Counted from the first letter of the stretch, positions 26,910-37,619 are shown. The stretch: DNA of 64,000 nucleotides from Nakamurella flava (GCF_005298075.1 NZ_SZZH01000001.1:248001-312000); one strand, 5' to 3'. Notes: generated by a model not told the origin, from the letters alone. Translations and numbers: made by a program.

Positions 26910-28748
26910 GTGCTCCGTGATCGCACCGCCGGATCTCTGCGTGCCGCCGATGCCGGCACCCGTGTCACCCTCGCCGGGTGGGTCGGCCGGCGCCGGGACC
27001 ACGGTGGCGTGCAGTTCATCGACCTGCGCGACGCCAGCGGTGTCGTGCAGGTGGTCTTCCACGACGAGTCGGTGGCCGCGGCGGCCCACGCCCTGCGCAA
27101 CGAGTACTGCATCCGGGTCAGCGGCACGGTGAGCGTGCGGCCGGCCGGCAACGAGAACCCGGAGCTGCCGACCGGCGAGATCGAGGTCGAGGTCGACGAG
27201 CTGACGGTGCTGTCGGAGGCGGCCACACTGCCGTTCCAGATCGAGGACTCCTCGTCCGGAGCCGGAACGGTCGGCGAGGAGACCCGACTGCACTACCGCT
27301 ACCTGGACCTGCGGCGCCCGGCGCCGGCGGCCGCGCTGCGCCTGCGGTCGGCAGCCAACCGGGCGGCCCGGTCGGTGCTGGACGGGCACGAGTTCACCGA
27401 GATCGAGACGCCGACCCTCACCCGCTCCACCCCGGAGGGGGCCCGCGACTTCCTGGTCCCGGCCCGGCTGCGGCCCGGGTCCTGGTACGCCCTGCCGCAG
27501 TCGCCCCAGCTGTTCAAGCAGTTGCTGATGGTGGCCGGGATGGAGCGGTACTACCAGATCGCCCGCTGCTACCGCGACGAGGACTTCCGGGCCGACCGTC
27601 AGCCGGAGTTCACCCAGCTCGACGTCGAGATGTCGTTCGTCGAGCAGGACGACGTCATCGCGCTGGCCGAGGAGATCCTGGTCGCCCTGTGGAAGCTGGT
27701 CGGCCACGAGATCAGCACGCCCATCCCGCGCATCACCTTCCGTGAGGCCATGGACGCCTACGGCTCCGACAAGCCCGACCTGCGGGTCGACACCCGGCTG
27801 ACCGAGCTCACCGAGTACTTCGCGAACACCCCGTTCCGGGTGTTCCAGGCGCCGTACGTGGGCGCGGTCGTGCAGCGCGGCGGGGCGGCCACCCCGCGGC
27901 GCGGGTTCGACGCCTGGCAGGAGTGGGCCAAGCAACGCGGGGCGCGCGGCCTGGCCTACGTCACCGTCGCCCAGGACGGGACGCTCGGCGGTCCGGTGTC
28001 CAAGAACATCTCCGATGCCGAACGGGAGGGTCTGGCCGCGGCCACCGGAGCCCAGCCGGGCGACGCGATCTTCTTCGCCGCCGGCGCCCGTCGCGGCGCC
28101 CAGGAACTGCTCGGCGCGGCACGCCTGGAGATCGCCCGCCGCGACGGGTTGATCGACGAGTCGGCGTGGTCGTTCGTCTGGGTGGTGGACGCCCCGCTGT
28201 TCGAGCCCACCGGCGAGACCGGCGACGTCGCGGTCGGCGGCGCGGACAGCCAGTGGACCGCGGTGCACCACGCGTTCACCTCGCCCAAGCCCGAGCACCT
28301 GGACACCTTCGACACCGATCCGGGGTCGGCGCTGGCCTACGCCTACGACATCGTCTGCAACGGCAACGAGATCGGTGGCGGGTCCATCCGTATCCACCGG
28401 GCCGACATCCAGCAGCGGGTCTTCGGCGTCATGGGCCTGAGCCCGGAAGAGGCGCAGGAGAAGTTCGGCTTCCTGCTGGAGGCGTTCTCCTTCGGCGCCC
28501 CGCCGCACGGCGGCATCGCCTTCGGCTGGGACCGCATCGTCATGCTGCTGGCCGGGGCGTTGTCGATCCGCGAGGTCATCGCGTTCCCGAAGTCCGGTGG
28601 CGGTTACGACCCGCTGACCGGCGCCCCGGCGCCGATCACCGTCGAGCAGCGCCGGGAGGCCGGGGTGGACACCCGGCCGGCGAAGCCCAAGCCCACCGAC
28701 AGCCCGGACGGCGGGCCAGTTTCCGGGGACGAAACACGTCCTTCGTAG
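26910..28748 (+). CDS. aspS: Aspartyl-tRNA synthetase
   Basis: 612 residues from GTG, the size of bacterial-type AspRS with the GAD insertion. N-terminal OB-fold anticodon domain ([21 protein letters not shown]), motif 2 area [21 protein letters not shown] (~residues 217-237), insertion starting after [13 protein letters not shown], and motif 3 [19 protein letters not shown]. Charges tRNA-Asp; many actinobacterial enzymes of this type also charge tRNA-Asn for later amidation, which cannot be decided here. Its TAG stop is also part of a possible -10 (TAGAGT, 28746-28751) for the next operon. Confidence 0.97.
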   Translation: MLRDRTAGSLRAADAGTRVTLAGWVGRRRDHGGVQFIDLRDASGVVQVVFHDESVAAAAHALRNEYCIRVSGTVSVRPAGNENPELPTGEIEVEVDELTVLSEAATLPFQIEDSSSGAGTVGEETRLHYRYLDLRRPAPAAALRLRSAANRAARSVLDGHEFTEIETPTLTRSTPEGARDFLVPARLRPGSWYALPQSPQLFKQLLMVAGMERYYQIARCYRDEDFRADRQPEFTQLDVEMSFVEQDDVIALAEEILVALWKLVGHEISTPIPRITFREAMDAYGSDKPDLRVDTRLTELTEYFANTPFRVFQAPYVGAVVQRGGAATPRRGFDAWQEWAKQRGARGLAYVTVAQDGTLGGPVSKNISDAEREGLAAATGAQPGDAIFFAAGARRGAQELLGAARLEIARRDGLIDESAWSFVWVVDAPLFEPTGETGDVAVGGADSQWTAVHHAFTSPKPEHLDTFDTDPGSALAYAYDIVCNGNEIGGGSIRIHRADIQQRVFGVMGLSPEEAQEKFGFLLEAFSFGAPPHGGIAFGWDRIVMLLAGALSIREVIAFPKSGGGYDPLTGAPAPITVEQRREAGVDTRPAKPKPTDSPDGGPVSGDETRPS

Positions 28749-28789
28749 AGTGACGCCCGCTCGGCACACTCGAACAGAAGGGCTGTGAC

Positions 28790-31700
28790 GTGGGGATCAA
28801 GGTCGCCCTGGAACACCGGACCACGTATTCGTTCGACCGGCTGGTCACCATCCATCCGCACGTGGTCCGGCTGCGGCCGGCCCCGCACACCCGGACGGCG
28901 ATCGAGTCGTACTCGTTGACCATCGAACCGGCCGACCACTTCATCAACTGGCAGCAGGACCCGTTCGGCAACTACCTGGCCCGCATCGTCTTCCCGGAGC
29001 GGGCCCGGGAGCTGTCCATCACCGTCGGTGTGGTCGCCGACCTGCAGGTGGTCAACCCGTTCGACTTCTTCATCGAGGAGTACGCCGAGACCTACCCGTT
29101 CGCCTACCCGGCCGAGCTGGCCGACGACCTGGAGCCGTACCTGCGGCCGGTGGACGAGACGGAAGCCGGGTCGGGGCCGGGGCCGCGGGTCCGCCAGTGG
29201 CTGGCCGACTTCCCGATCACCCCGGGGACGCCCATCGTCGACTTCCTGGTGCAGCTGAACCTGGCCGTCCAGGGCGACGTCGGGTACTCGGTCCGGATGG
29301 AACCCGGCGTCCAGACGCCGGACCACACCCTGACCACCGCCATCGGGTCCTGCCGGGACTCGGCCTGGTTGCTGGTGTCCCTGCTCCGGCAGCTGGGTCT
29401 GGCCGCCCGGTTCGTGTCGGGCTACCTGGTCCAGCTGACCGCCGACCAGGCGTCACTGGACGGCCCGTCAGGGCCGGCGGCCGATTTCACCGACCTGCAC
29501 GCCTGGGCCGAGGTGTTCGTGCCCGGGGCCGGTTGGATCGGCATGGACCCGACGTCCGGGTTGTTCGCCGGGGAGGGGCACATCCCGCTGTCGGCCACGC
29601 CGCACCCCAGCACGGCGGCGGCGATCGACGGCTCGACCAGCCCCTGTGTGGCCACCCTGGACTTCGCCAACATCGTCCGCCGGGTCCACGAGGACCCACG
29701 GGTCACGCTGCCGTACACGCCCGAACAGTGGACCGCCATCGACGCGGTCGGCCGGTCGGTCGACGAGCGACTGACCGCGGGGGACGTCCGGCTGACGATG
29801 GGCGGTGAGCCGACCTTCGTCTCCATCGACGACTACGTGGCCCCGGAGTGGACGGTCGCGGCCGACGGCCCGTTCAAGCGGCGCCGGGCCGGTGAGCTGG
29901 CCGAGCGGCTGCGGCAGGTCTACGCCCCGACCGGTCTGGTGCACCGCGGCCAGGGCAAGTGGTACCCGGGAGAACCGTTGCCGCGCTGGCAGATCGCGCT
30001 GCACTGGCGGACCGACGGGCAGCCGCTCTGGTCGGCGCCCGAGCTGCTGGCCGACCCGTGGGCGGTGGCTCCGGGAACGCCGGGGGTGCCGCTGACGAAG
30101 AAGGACCGCGAACGTCCGGCGCCGCCCGGCCCGCTCGCCGCGCTCGACGAGACGGAGCGGGCCGACCTGACCCGCCGGTTCGTCACTGCCGTGGCCGGCC
30201 GGTTCGGTCTGCCCGACAGTCAGGTGCGACCGGTCTTCGAGGACCCGGTGGCCGCCCTGGTCGCCAGGCTGCGGGCACCGGCGGGCGATCCGCCGACCGC
30301 CGATCTGGTGCCCGACGCCGACGGTCCCGACGCCCGGGCCGCGCTGGTGGCCCGACTGGATCGGCCCGTCACCGTGCCGGCCGCCCATCTGCTGCCGTTG
30401 CACGCCGACCCGGTCGACGCCGACGACGAGCGGGTCAAGGGCGTCGACTGGGGCAGCGCCGACTGGCAGCTGCGCCGCGGCCGGATCGTGCTGCTGCCCG
30501 GGGACTCCCCGGCCGGCCTCCGGTTGCCGCTGGACGCCATCTCCTGGGAGCCGGCCGACCCACCGGCCGACGCCGACCCCTACGCCGCCCGCGGCGACCT
30601 GCCCGCCGCGGCTCAGGGCGGGGTGCGGGCGGTGGTCACCAGCGCCGACAAGGCGCCCACCACTGCACTGGTGGTGGAGGTCCGGGACGGCTGGCTGCAG
30701 GTCTTCCTTCCCCCGCTGACCGACCTGGACCGCTTCGTGGAACTGATCGACGCGGTCGAGAATGCCGCCCGCACGGTCGATGTCGCGGTCGTCCTGGAGG
30801 GTTACGGGCCGCCCGGCGACCCGCGGTTGCAGACGCTGACGGTCACCCCCGACCCCGGCGTGATCGAGGTCAACGTGCAGCCCACCGGCTCCTGGGCCGA
30901 GCAGGTGGAGCTCACCACCGTGCTGTTCGAACAGGCCCGCCTGAGCCGGCTGGGCACCGAGACGTTCGCGATCGACGGCAGCCACCGGGGGACCGGCGGC
31001 GGCAACCACATCACGCTCGGTGGCCGGACCCCGGAGGAGTCGCCGCTGCTGCGTCGACCGGACCTGCTGGTCTCCCTGCTCACCCACTGGCAGCGGCACC
31101 CGTCGCTGTCGTACCTGTTCTCCGGTCAGTTCATCGGTCCGACGTCCCAGGCGCCGCGGGCCGACGAGGGGCGCGCGGAGACGCTGTACGAGCTGGAGAT
31201 CGCGTTCGGCGAGATCCGCCGCCAGCTGCGGGAGGACGGCACGGTGGCCCCGTGGGTGGTCGACCGGGCGCTGCGGCACCTGTTGACCGACGTCACCGGT
31301 AACACCCACCGGGCCGAGTTCTGCATCGACAAGCTCTACAGCCCGGACTCCTCGCGTGGTCGGCTCGGCCTGCTGGAACTGCGCGGTTTCGAGATGCCGC
31401 CGCACGCCCAGATGTCACTGGTCCAGGCCCTGCTGGTCCGGTCCCTGGTCGCCCGGTTCTGGTCCGATCCCCTCAGTGATCCGCTCATCCCGCACGGCGA
31501 CGACCTGCACGGCCGCTTCCTGCTGCCGCACTACGTGCACGCCGACATCGTCGAGGTGATCGAGGACCTCCGCGCCCACGGCATCGCGTTCGCCACCAGT
31601 TGGGTGGACCCTTTCCTGGAGTTCCGTTTCCCCCGCCTGGGAACTGTCACCATCGGCGAGATGGAGCTGGAACTGCGCTGGGCGATCGAGCCCTGGCATG

Positions 31701-32284
31701 TGCTGGGTGAGGAGGCGACAGCCGGTGGTACCGCCCGGTACGTCGACTCGTCCGTCGAGCGGCTCCAGGTCACCCTGGACGGCGCCGATCGCGACCGACA
31801 CGTGTTGCTGTGCAACGGCTTCCCCGTGCCGCTGCGAACCACGGGCATCCCCGGGCGGCAGGTCGCGGGAATCCGCTACCGGGCGTGGCAACCGCCCAGT
31901 TCGCTGCACCCGACCATCCCGCCGGACGCCCCACTGCGGTTCGATCTGGTCGATTTGGCCGCCGGTGACGCGGCGGTCAGCCTGGGCGGCGCGACGTACC
32001 ACGTGGCCCACCCGGGCGGCCGGTCCTACGAGGCCCCACCGGTGAACGCGATGGAGGCCGAGGCGCGGCGGAACCGACGCTTCGACGCAGCGGGCCACCG
32101 GTCGGGGGCCATCGACATGGGTGTCCTGCGCGAGCGGATGGCCCGGCAGGCGATGGACCGCTCGGCACCCGGATTGCTGGATCTGCGGCGGGCCCGCACC
32201 CTCGACGGGCCGCAGGGCGGTGGCCGGCCGGGGGCCGGTACCGGGTCTCGCGACGCCGTCGTCGGGAAGGCACCGCGGGGGTGA
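28790..32284 (+). CDS. Transglutaminase-like protein with DUF2126 domain
   Basis: 1164 residues from GTG, with an AGAAGGG ribosome site. Domains: bacterial transglutaminase-like N-terminal domain (~1-90, ALEHRTTYSFDRLVTIHPHVV), transglutaminase core with Cys188 in GSCRDSAWLL, His237 in LHAWAEVF and Asp near 252 in GMDPTSG, then the large DUF2126 region (~280-1110) with NHITLGG, HRAEFCIDKLYSPD and ELRGFEMPPH. Orthologue of M. tuberculosis Rv2566. First gene of a three-gene operon with an ATP-grasp/alpha-E ligase. Predicted to act in synthesis or turnover of a peptide-like product; not proven. Confidence 0.9.
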   Translation: MGIKVALEHRTTYSFDRLVTIHPHVVRLRPAPHTRTAIESYSLTIEPADHFINWQQDPFGNYLARIVFPERARELSITVGVVADLQVVNPFDFFIEEYAETYPFAYPAELADDLEPYLRPVDETEAGSGPGPRVRQWLADFPITPGTPIVDFLVQLNLAVQGDVGYSVRMEPGVQTPDHTLTTAIGSCRDSAWLLVSLLRQLGLAARFVSGYLVQLTADQASLDGPSGPAADFTDLHAWAEVFVPGAGWIGMDPTSGLFAGEGHIPLSATPHPSTAAAIDGSTSPCVATLDFANIVRRVHEDPRVTLPYTPEQWTAIDAVGRSVDERLTAGDVRLTMGGEPTFVSIDDYVAPEWTVAADGPFKRRRAGELAERLRQVYAPTGLVHRGQGKWYPGEPLPRWQIALHWRTDGQPLWSAPELLADPWAVAPGTPGVPLTKKDRERPAPPGPLAALDETERADLTRRFVTAVAGRFGLPDSQVRPVFEDPVAALVARLRAPAGDPPTADLVPDADGPDARAALVARLDRPVTVPAAHLLPLHADPVDADDERVKGVDWGSADWQLRRGRIVLLPGDSPAGLRLPLDAISWEPADPPADADPYAARGDLPAAAQGGVRAVVTSADKAPTTALVVEVRDGWLQVFLPPLTDLDRFVELIDAVENAARTVDVAVVLEGYGPPGDPRLQTLTVTPDPGVIEVNVQPTGSWAEQVELTTVLFEQARLSRLGTETFAIDGSHRGTGGGNHITLGGRTPEESPLLRRPDLLVSLLTHWQRHPSLSYLFSGQFIGPTSQAPRADEGRAETLYELEIAFGEIRRQLREDGTVAPWVVDRALRHLLTDVTGNTHRAEFCIDKLYSPDSSRGRLGLLELRGFEMPPHAQMSLVQALLVRSLVARFWSDPLSDPLIPHGDDLHGRFLLPHYVHADIVEVIEDLRAHGIAFATSWVDPFLEFRFPRLGTVTIGEMELELRWAIEPWHVLGEEATAGGTARYVDSSVERLQVTLDGADRDRHVLLCNGFPVPLRTTGIPGRQVAGIRYRAWQPPSSLHPTIPPDAPLRFDLVDLAAGDAAVSLGGATYHVAHPGGRSYEAPPVNAMEAEARRNRRFDAAGHRSGAIDMGVLRERMARQAMDRSAPGLLDLRRARTLDGPQGGGRPGAGTGSRDAVVGKAPRG

Positions 32285-32291
32285 GGATGTG

Positions 32292-34847
32292 ATGACCGAC
32301 GGGCTGGTCGCCCGCTACCTGTCCCGGCCCGGGGCGACGGCCGCGACGGCGGACGCCGCTCCGGCGGCCCGGCGGTTCCAGGAGATGACGGGCACCTCGG
32401 GCGAGCTGCGTCCCGGGTGGGTCGACCTCGCCCGGCTGCTCGACGTGCTGGGCCCGTCCGGACTCGCCGAACTGGACCTCTCGGTGGAGCGCCTGCTCGA
32501 GGACGACGGGGTCGTCTACACGCCGATCGCCGGCACCTACGACGGCGGTCCGACGGCCCCGGAGCGCTGGCGCCTGGACCCGCTGCCGCTGGTGGTCGAG
32601 GACGCCGAGTGGCAGCAGCTGGAGGCCGGTCTGATCCAGCGTTCGGTCCTGCTCGACGCGGTGATGACCGACCTCTACGGCCCGCAGGCCCTGCTCGACC
32701 TCGGGCTGCTGCCGCCCGAGCTGGTCTTCGGCCACTCCGGGTACCTGCGGGCTGCGGCCGGGATCCGCAACCCGGGCGCCCATCAGCTGTTCTTCCACGC
32801 CGTCGACGTGGTGCGTGACGGACAGGGCGCCTTCCGCGCGCTCGGGGACCGCAGTCAGGCCCCGTCGGGCGCCGGATACGCCCTGGCCGATCGGCGGGTG
32901 GTGTCCCGGGTGCTGCCGGATCTGTTCCGCCGCAGCGCGCCTCGCGGGCTCGGCGCTTTCTTCCACACCATGAGGTCGGCGCTGATCTCGGTCGCTCCCC
33001 GGACGGCCGAGGATCCCCGGGTGGTGGTGCTGTCCCCGGACACCCACTCCGAGAGCGGTTTCGACCACGCCCTTCTGGCCTCGACCCTCGGTGTGCCACT
33101 GGTGGAGACGGCCGACCTGACGGTCCGGCACGGTCGGCTGTGGATGCTGTCGGTGGGCCGGCTGGAGCCGGTGGACGTGGTGGTCCGACGGGTGGACGCC
33201 GACTGGTCCGATCCGTTGGAGCTGCGACCGACGTCCCGGTACGGCGTCGTCGGATTGACCGAGGTCGCCCGGCGGGGTGCGGTGTCGGTGGTCAATCCCA
33301 TCGGCAGCGGTCTGCTGGAGAGCCCGGGGCTGCTGCCGTTCCTACCGGAGCTGGCCGGCGCGATCCTCGGCGAGTCGTTGAAACTGCCGTCGCAGCCGTC
33401 GTTCTGGTGCGGACGGCCGATCGATCTCGACCACGTGCTGGCCCATTTCGAGCAGATGGTCCTGCTCCCCACCGACCGGGGCCGGTCGATCCACCCGGCC
33501 CGTCTGTCGCGGGCCGAGCAGGCGGCCTGGCGGGACCGGGTCCGCGCCGAGCCGCACCGGTGGGTGGGGCAGTCGATCAGCGACCTGGCCGAGGCGCCGA
33601 TCGCCGATCCGACGGGTCTGCGGTCCGGGCAGGTCAGCATGCGGTTGTTCTCGGTGGCCCACGGTTCCGGGTACGTGGCGATGCCGGGTGCGCTCGGGCG
33701 GACCCAGGACGTCGCGATCCCGGGCGGTCCCAGCGTGGCCAAGGACGTCTGGGTGCAGGCGCCGCGGCGGTCGGCCGGCCGTGACCGGGTGTGGCTGTAC
33801 GAGGGCCCGACGGTCACCCCGGTGCCGGTCGAGTCGACCTCGTCGCCCCGCGTGCTGGAGGACATGTTCTGGCTCGGTCGGTACGCCGAACGGGCCGAGG
33901 ACCTGATCCGGCTGCTGAACGTGACCCGGGAGCGGATCGACGAGTTCCGGTTCCGTCCCGACCATCCGGGGGCCGGCACCGTTCCGGTGCTGCTGGCCGC
34001 GGTGTCCGCGGTGACCGGGACCCGGCCCAGCGCGCCGGGCGATCCGCTGCGGTACTTGCGGGACCTGTTGCTCGACGGTGCGGATCCGGGATCGGTCGCA
34101 CAGTCGCTGACCGGGTTGCGCAGCGCCGCCCGGGCCGTTCGCGATCAGCTGTCGGACGACACCTGGATCGTGCTGGCCGGGATGGACCGGGCCATCGCGG
34201 AGCTGGCCGCGGCACCCGATTCCGCCGACGGCGGCGGGATCCTGCTGGAATCGGCCCAGGCCGCCGTGCTCACCGGGATGCTTGCCCTGTCGGGGATGGC
34301 CGCGGAGAACATGGTCCGCGACCCCGGTTGGCACTTCCTGGATCTCGGTCACCGGATCGAACGCGCACAGCAGCTCACCGCGCTGCTGCGGGCCACGCTG
34401 CGCCGATCGCACGGTCCCGCGGTCGACTCGCTGGTCGTCGAATCGGTGCTGACGGTCGGGGAGTCCGGCGTGACGTACCGCCGCCGCTACCGGGGCCGCA
34501 TCCAGATTGCCACGATGCTGGAGTTGCTGCTGCTCGACCCCGGTAACCCGCGGTCGGTGGCCTACCAGGTGGCCCAGGCCCGGACGGACCTGCGGGCGCT
34601 GCCGGTCGGCTCGGCGACCTCGCGACCGGCCCGCCGGCTGGAGGAGATCGACGCGGTGCTGCGGCGGTGTCGGCCCGAGGAGCTCGAGGTCGAGAACGAG
34701 ATCGGGGAGAGGGTCGAGTTGACCGCGTTGCTGGACGGTCTGAACGACGCCTTCCGGGCGGTGGCCGACGCCACCACGGCCCAGCACTTCTGGCGGCCCG
34801 CGCCGATGGTGTCCTTCGGTCTGGACGGCCTGGTGGAGACCCGGTGA
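32292..34847 (+). CDS. Circularly permuted ATP-grasp / alpha-E fusion protein
   Basis: 851 residues from the ATG at 32292, seven bases after the preceding gene. The N-terminal ~500 residues match the circularly permuted ATP-grasp type 2 domain (DUF404/DUF407; e.g. ALLDLGLLPPELVFGHSGYL, FFHTMRSALISVAP, VVNPIGSGLLESPGLLPFLP). The C-terminal ~310 residues are the alpha-helical alpha-E domain (DUF403), beginning LEDMFWLGRYAERAEDLIRL. In many bacteria these are separate genes; here and in Rv2567 they are fused. ATP-grasp ligases join an amine to a carboxylate; the substrates of this system are unknown. Confidence 0.92.
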   Translation: MTDGLVARYLSRPGATAATADAAPAARRFQEMTGTSGELRPGWVDLARLLDVLGPSGLAELDLSVERLLEDDGVVYTPIAGTYDGGPTAPERWRLDPLPLVVEDAEWQQLEAGLIQRSVLLDAVMTDLYGPQALLDLGLLPPELVFGHSGYLRAAAGIRNPGAHQLFFHAVDVVRDGQGAFRALGDRSQAPSGAGYALADRRVVSRVLPDLFRRSAPRGLGAFFHTMRSALISVAPRTAEDPRVVVLSPDTHSESGFDHALLASTLGVPLVETADLTVRHGRLWMLSVGRLEPVDVVVRRVDADWSDPLELRPTSRYGVVGLTEVARRGAVSVVNPIGSGLLESPGLLPFLPELAGAILGESLKLPSQPSFWCGRPIDLDHVLAHFEQMVLLPTDRGRSIHPARLSRAEQAAWRDRVRAEPHRWVGQSISDLAEAPIADPTGLRSGQVSMRLFSVAHGSGYVAMPGALGRTQDVAIPGGPSVAKDVWVQAPRRSAGRDRVWLYEGPTVTPVPVESTSSPRVLEDMFWLGRYAERAEDLIRLLNVTRERIDEFRFRPDHPGAGTVPVLLAAVSAVTGTRPSAPGDPLRYLRDLLLDGADPGSVAQSLTGLRSAARAVRDQLSDDTWIVLAGMDRAIAELAAAPDSADGGGILLESAQAAVLTGMLALSGMAAENMVRDPGWHFLDLGHRIERAQQLTALLRATLRRSHGPAVDSLVVESVLTVGESGVTYRRRYRGRIQIATMLELLLLDPGNPRSVAYQVAQARTDLRALPVGSATSRPARRLEEIDAVLRRCRPEELEVENEIGERVELTALLDGLNDAFRAVADATTAQHFWRPAPMVSFGLDGLVETR

Positions 34848-34872
34848 CCGCTCACCGATCGTCGGTGCGGCG

Positions 34873-35784
34873 ATGACGACCGGCGGGGCGGTGGTGCCCG
34901 ATGATGCGGTCGTGACGACCCGCCGCTACCGCATCGAGCATCGCACCGAATACCGGTACTCGGACGAGGTGTCGTCCTCGTACGGCCGAGTGTCGTTGCG
35001 GCCGCGCGACTTTCCTGGGCAGCAGTGCCAGGACCATCAGTTGACGGTGGACCCCGTACCGGACGACGAGTCGGACGGCTCCGACGTCTACGGCAACCAC
35101 ACCGGTTACTACCAGATCAGCCACCCGCACCGGGTTCTCAGCGTGGTCGGGGTGTCCCGGGTGCAGGTGCAGCGACCGGTCGTCGACGAGGTCGCGGCCG
35201 GGCAGCCCTGGGAGTCGGCCCGCCCGGCGGGACCACTGGGGGCCCGCGCCATGGAGTTCGCACTGCCGTCCACCCGGATCCAGCTCGGACCGGACGTCGC
35301 GGCCTACGCGGCCCGTTCGCTGCAACCCGGGCGCCCCCTGTTGGACGCGGTCCTGGATCTGACCCACCGCATCCACGCCGATTTCCGGTACGACAGCGAG
35401 GCCACGACGGTCTCCTCGACGATCGCCGACGTCCTGAACACCCGAGCCGGGGTCTGTCAGGACTTCGCGCACCTGGCCGTCGCCGCGCTGCGGACCCAGG
35501 GGCTGGCCTGTCGCTACGTCTCGGGTTACCTCGCGACCGACCCGCCCCCGGGCCGGGAGCGGATGGTGGGGGCGGACGCGAGCCATGCGTGGGCGGCGGT
35601 CCGGCTGCCCGACGGGGAGTGGGTCGGGTTCGACCCGACCAACGATCAGCTGGCCGACGAGCGCTACACGGTGCTCGCCTGGGGGCGCGACTACGAGGAC
35701 GTGGCCCCGTTGCGCGGGATCATCTTCACCGACGCCGAGAGCAGCGAGATGTCCGTGTCGGTGGACGTCGCCCCGCTCGACTGA
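34873..35784 (+). CDS. Transglutaminase family protein
   Basis: 303 residues from ATG. An N-terminal transglutaminase-like domain (RRYRIEHRTEYRYSDEVSSSY) is followed by the core with Cys ~195 in RAGVCQDFAH, His ~238 in DASHAWAAV and Asp ~254 in VGFDPTND, the complete papain-like triad. Related to mycobacterial Rv2569c. In the same operon as the DUF2126 and ATP-grasp/alpha-E genes (26-bp gap). Might cleave or transfer the peptide bond made by the ATP-grasp partner (inference). Confidence 0.92.
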   Translation: MTTGGAVVPDDAVVTTRRYRIEHRTEYRYSDEVSSSYGRVSLRPRDFPGQQCQDHQLTVDPVPDDESDGSDVYGNHTGYYQISHPHRVLSVVGVSRVQVQRPVVDEVAAGQPWESARPAGPLGARAMEFALPSTRIQLGPDVAAYAARSLQPGRPLLDAVLDLTHRIHADFRYDSEATTVSSTIADVLNTRAGVCQDFAHLAVAALRTQGLACRYVSGYLATDPPPGRERMVGADASHAWAAVRLPDGEWVGFDPTNDQLADERYTVLAWGRDYEDVAPLRGIIFTDAESSEMSVSVDVAPLD

Positions 35785-35815
35785 GACGGGGCCGGTCGGC
35801 GGGAGGAACGACGAA

Positions 35816-35860
35816 CGGCGCCGCCGGGCGGGACCTCGTCGTCCCGCGCCGGCGGCGCCG
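35816..35860. terminator. Bidirectional terminator, transglutaminase / FGGY kinase A
   Basis: Long GC stem: arm 35816-35834 (CGGCGCCGCCGGGCGGGAC) against 35841-35860, 6-nt loop, one small bulge. It lies between convergent genes and marks the left border of the polyol regulon. Confidence 0.8.
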
Positions 35861-35923
35861 TGGTGTCGTGCGGTGGTGTGGATGACCGGGGCGGATCGGC
35901 CGGACCGACCCGCCCCCGGGACA

Positions 35924-37480
35924 TCACAGACCGGAGGCGGCCGCCTTGCGGGTGGCGGCCTGCAGGGCGTCCCACGAGGACAGCGTCGACTCGCGCAGCG
36001 AGCGGTACACGCCGAAGAAGTCGTCGTAGATCGCGGTCTTGCGGCTGTCGGGCTCGTACTCGCGCACGATGTTGACGGTCGCGTCGGCACCCTCGGCGTA
36101 GCTGGAGAAGATCCCGGCGCCGACGCCGGCGACGATCGCCGCACCCTTGGCGCCGAACTCGGTGCCGGCCGGGATGATGATCCGGCGGCCGAGGACGTCG
36201 GCGAAGATCTGCGCCCACACGGCGCTGTTGGCGCCGCCGCCGGCCATCCGGACGGTGTCGACCTGGGTCGGGATGGCGTCGAGGCAGTCGCGGATGCCGT
36301 AGGCGACACCCTCGTACACCGCGCGCAGCAGGTGGAAGCGGGTGTGGCTGCCGGTGATGCCGTTGAACGAACCGCGGGCGCTCGGCTTGACGAACGGCGC
36401 ACGCTCGCCGCCGGGGGCCAGGTAGCCGTGGAAGATGACCCCGGCGCTGCCGACGGGGGTGTCGTTGAGGGCCTGGTCCAGGTACTTGAACAGCTTGACG
36501 TTGTTGGCCGACGCCTCGTTGCGGAACGGCTCGCCGAACTCCCGCAGGAACCAGTCGAGGTTCGGGGTGCAGTTGTTCATGCCCAGGGCGCGGATCCAGG
36601 TGTCCGGGCCGTGCGGGATCATCCAGCCGACGTCGCGGGGCTCGATGGTCTCACCGATGCTGTCGGTGGCCACCGTGACGATGCCGGCGGTGCCGACGAC
36701 GGCCATGCAGTCGCCGGGGCGGGCCACGCCGACGCCCAGCGAGGACGCGGTGATGTCCATCTGGCCCTTGTAGACCGGGGTGCCCTCGGCCAGCCCGGTG
36801 ACGCCGGCGGCGTGCTTGGTGACGGTGCCGCACAGGTCGGTGGGCTTGCGGATGGTCGGCAGCACCGACTTGGTCCGCTCGTCGAAGCCCCAGGTGTTGT
36901 TCACCTCGTCCGACCAGTCGCGGTTGCGGACGTCGATACCGGCCAGCGAGGCGTCGGAGGCGTCGGTGGACAGGTCGCCGGTCAGGTTGTACTCGACCCA
37001 GTCCTTGCACCACAGGTTCGTGGAGCCCTCGAGCTTCTCGGGCTCGTTGTCCTGCCGCCAGCGCAGCAGGGCCGAGGTCGTGCCGGCGTACGGGCCGCAG
37101 CCGGAGATGTCGAACTGCTTGGAGACGGTCCCGTCGACGTACCAGCCGTCGATGATCTCGCCGGCGCGCCCGTCGGTCCACAGGTAGGTCGGCCCCTTCG
37201 GGCGACCGTCGGCGCCGACCAGCCAGGTGCCGTCGCCCTGGCCGGTGGCCGACAGGGCCTTGACGTCCTCGGCCTTGACCGAGCTGCCCACCAGGGCCTC
37301 GCGGATGGCCTCGGTCGCCGCGACCCAGACCTCGTCCATGTTCTCCTCGGCCAGGTGCGGCTGAGGGTTGGTGATCGGAACACTCTTCGCCCCGCGGGAA
37401 AGCTCGTTGCCCGCCTGGTCGAAGATCGCGGCCTTGACGACCGACGTTCCCGCATCCAGGCCGATGATGTAGTCAGCCAT
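35924..37480 (-). CDS. FGGY carbohydrate kinase A (erythritol kinase/LyxK-like)
   Basis: 518 residues from the ATG at 37480. N-terminal phosphate loop YIIGLDAGTSVVKAAIFD, then GQGDGTWLVGADGRPKGP and WTDGRA, which recall the EryA/L-xylulokinase branch; C-terminal FGGY signature region with GGGANSAVWAQIFADVLG and the EFGAKGAAIVAG adenosine segment. Should phosphorylate a polyol or ketose with ATP in the cytosol. It shares a divergent control region, including the tandem operator at 37620-37638, with the Zn alcohol dehydrogenase. The branch assignment is from motif memory; substrate (tetritol, pentitol or ketopentose) is open. Confidence 0.88.
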   Translation of the reverse strand: MADYIIGLDAGTSVVKAAIFDQAGNELSRGAKSVPITNPQPHLAEENMDEVWVAATEAIREALVGSSVKAEDVKALSATGQGDGTWLVGADGRPKGPTYLWTDGRAGEIIDGWYVDGTVSKQFDISGCGPYAGTTSALLRWRQDNEPEKLEGSTNLWCKDWVEYNLTGDLSTDASDASLAGIDVRNRDWSDEVNNTWGFDERTKSVLPTIRKPTDLCGTVTKHAAGVTGLAEGTPVYKGQMDITASSLGVGVARPGDCMAVVGTAGIVTVATDSIGETIEPRDVGWMIPHGPDTWIRALGMNNCTPNLDWFLREFGEPFRNEASANNVKLFKYLDQALNDTPVGSAGVIFHGYLAPGGERAPFVKPSARGSFNGITGSHTRFHLLRAVYEGVAYGIRDCLDAIPTQVDTVRMAGGGANSAVWAQIFADVLGRRIIIPAGTEFGAKGAAIVAGVGAGIFSSYAEGADATVNIVREYEPDSRKTAIYDDFFGVYRSLRESTLSSWDALQAATRKAAASGL

Positions 37481-37619
37481 GCTGCTCCTCTGCAGTGAGG
37501 TGAGGTCCCGGGGGAGGGGATCCATGAGATTGAGCCCGCGCCGCAGCGCGACGGCCCGCATAGTGTGACCCGGCCCACGAAGATCCGCAATAGACAGGGC
37601 TGATCTTGTCTTCACAGTT

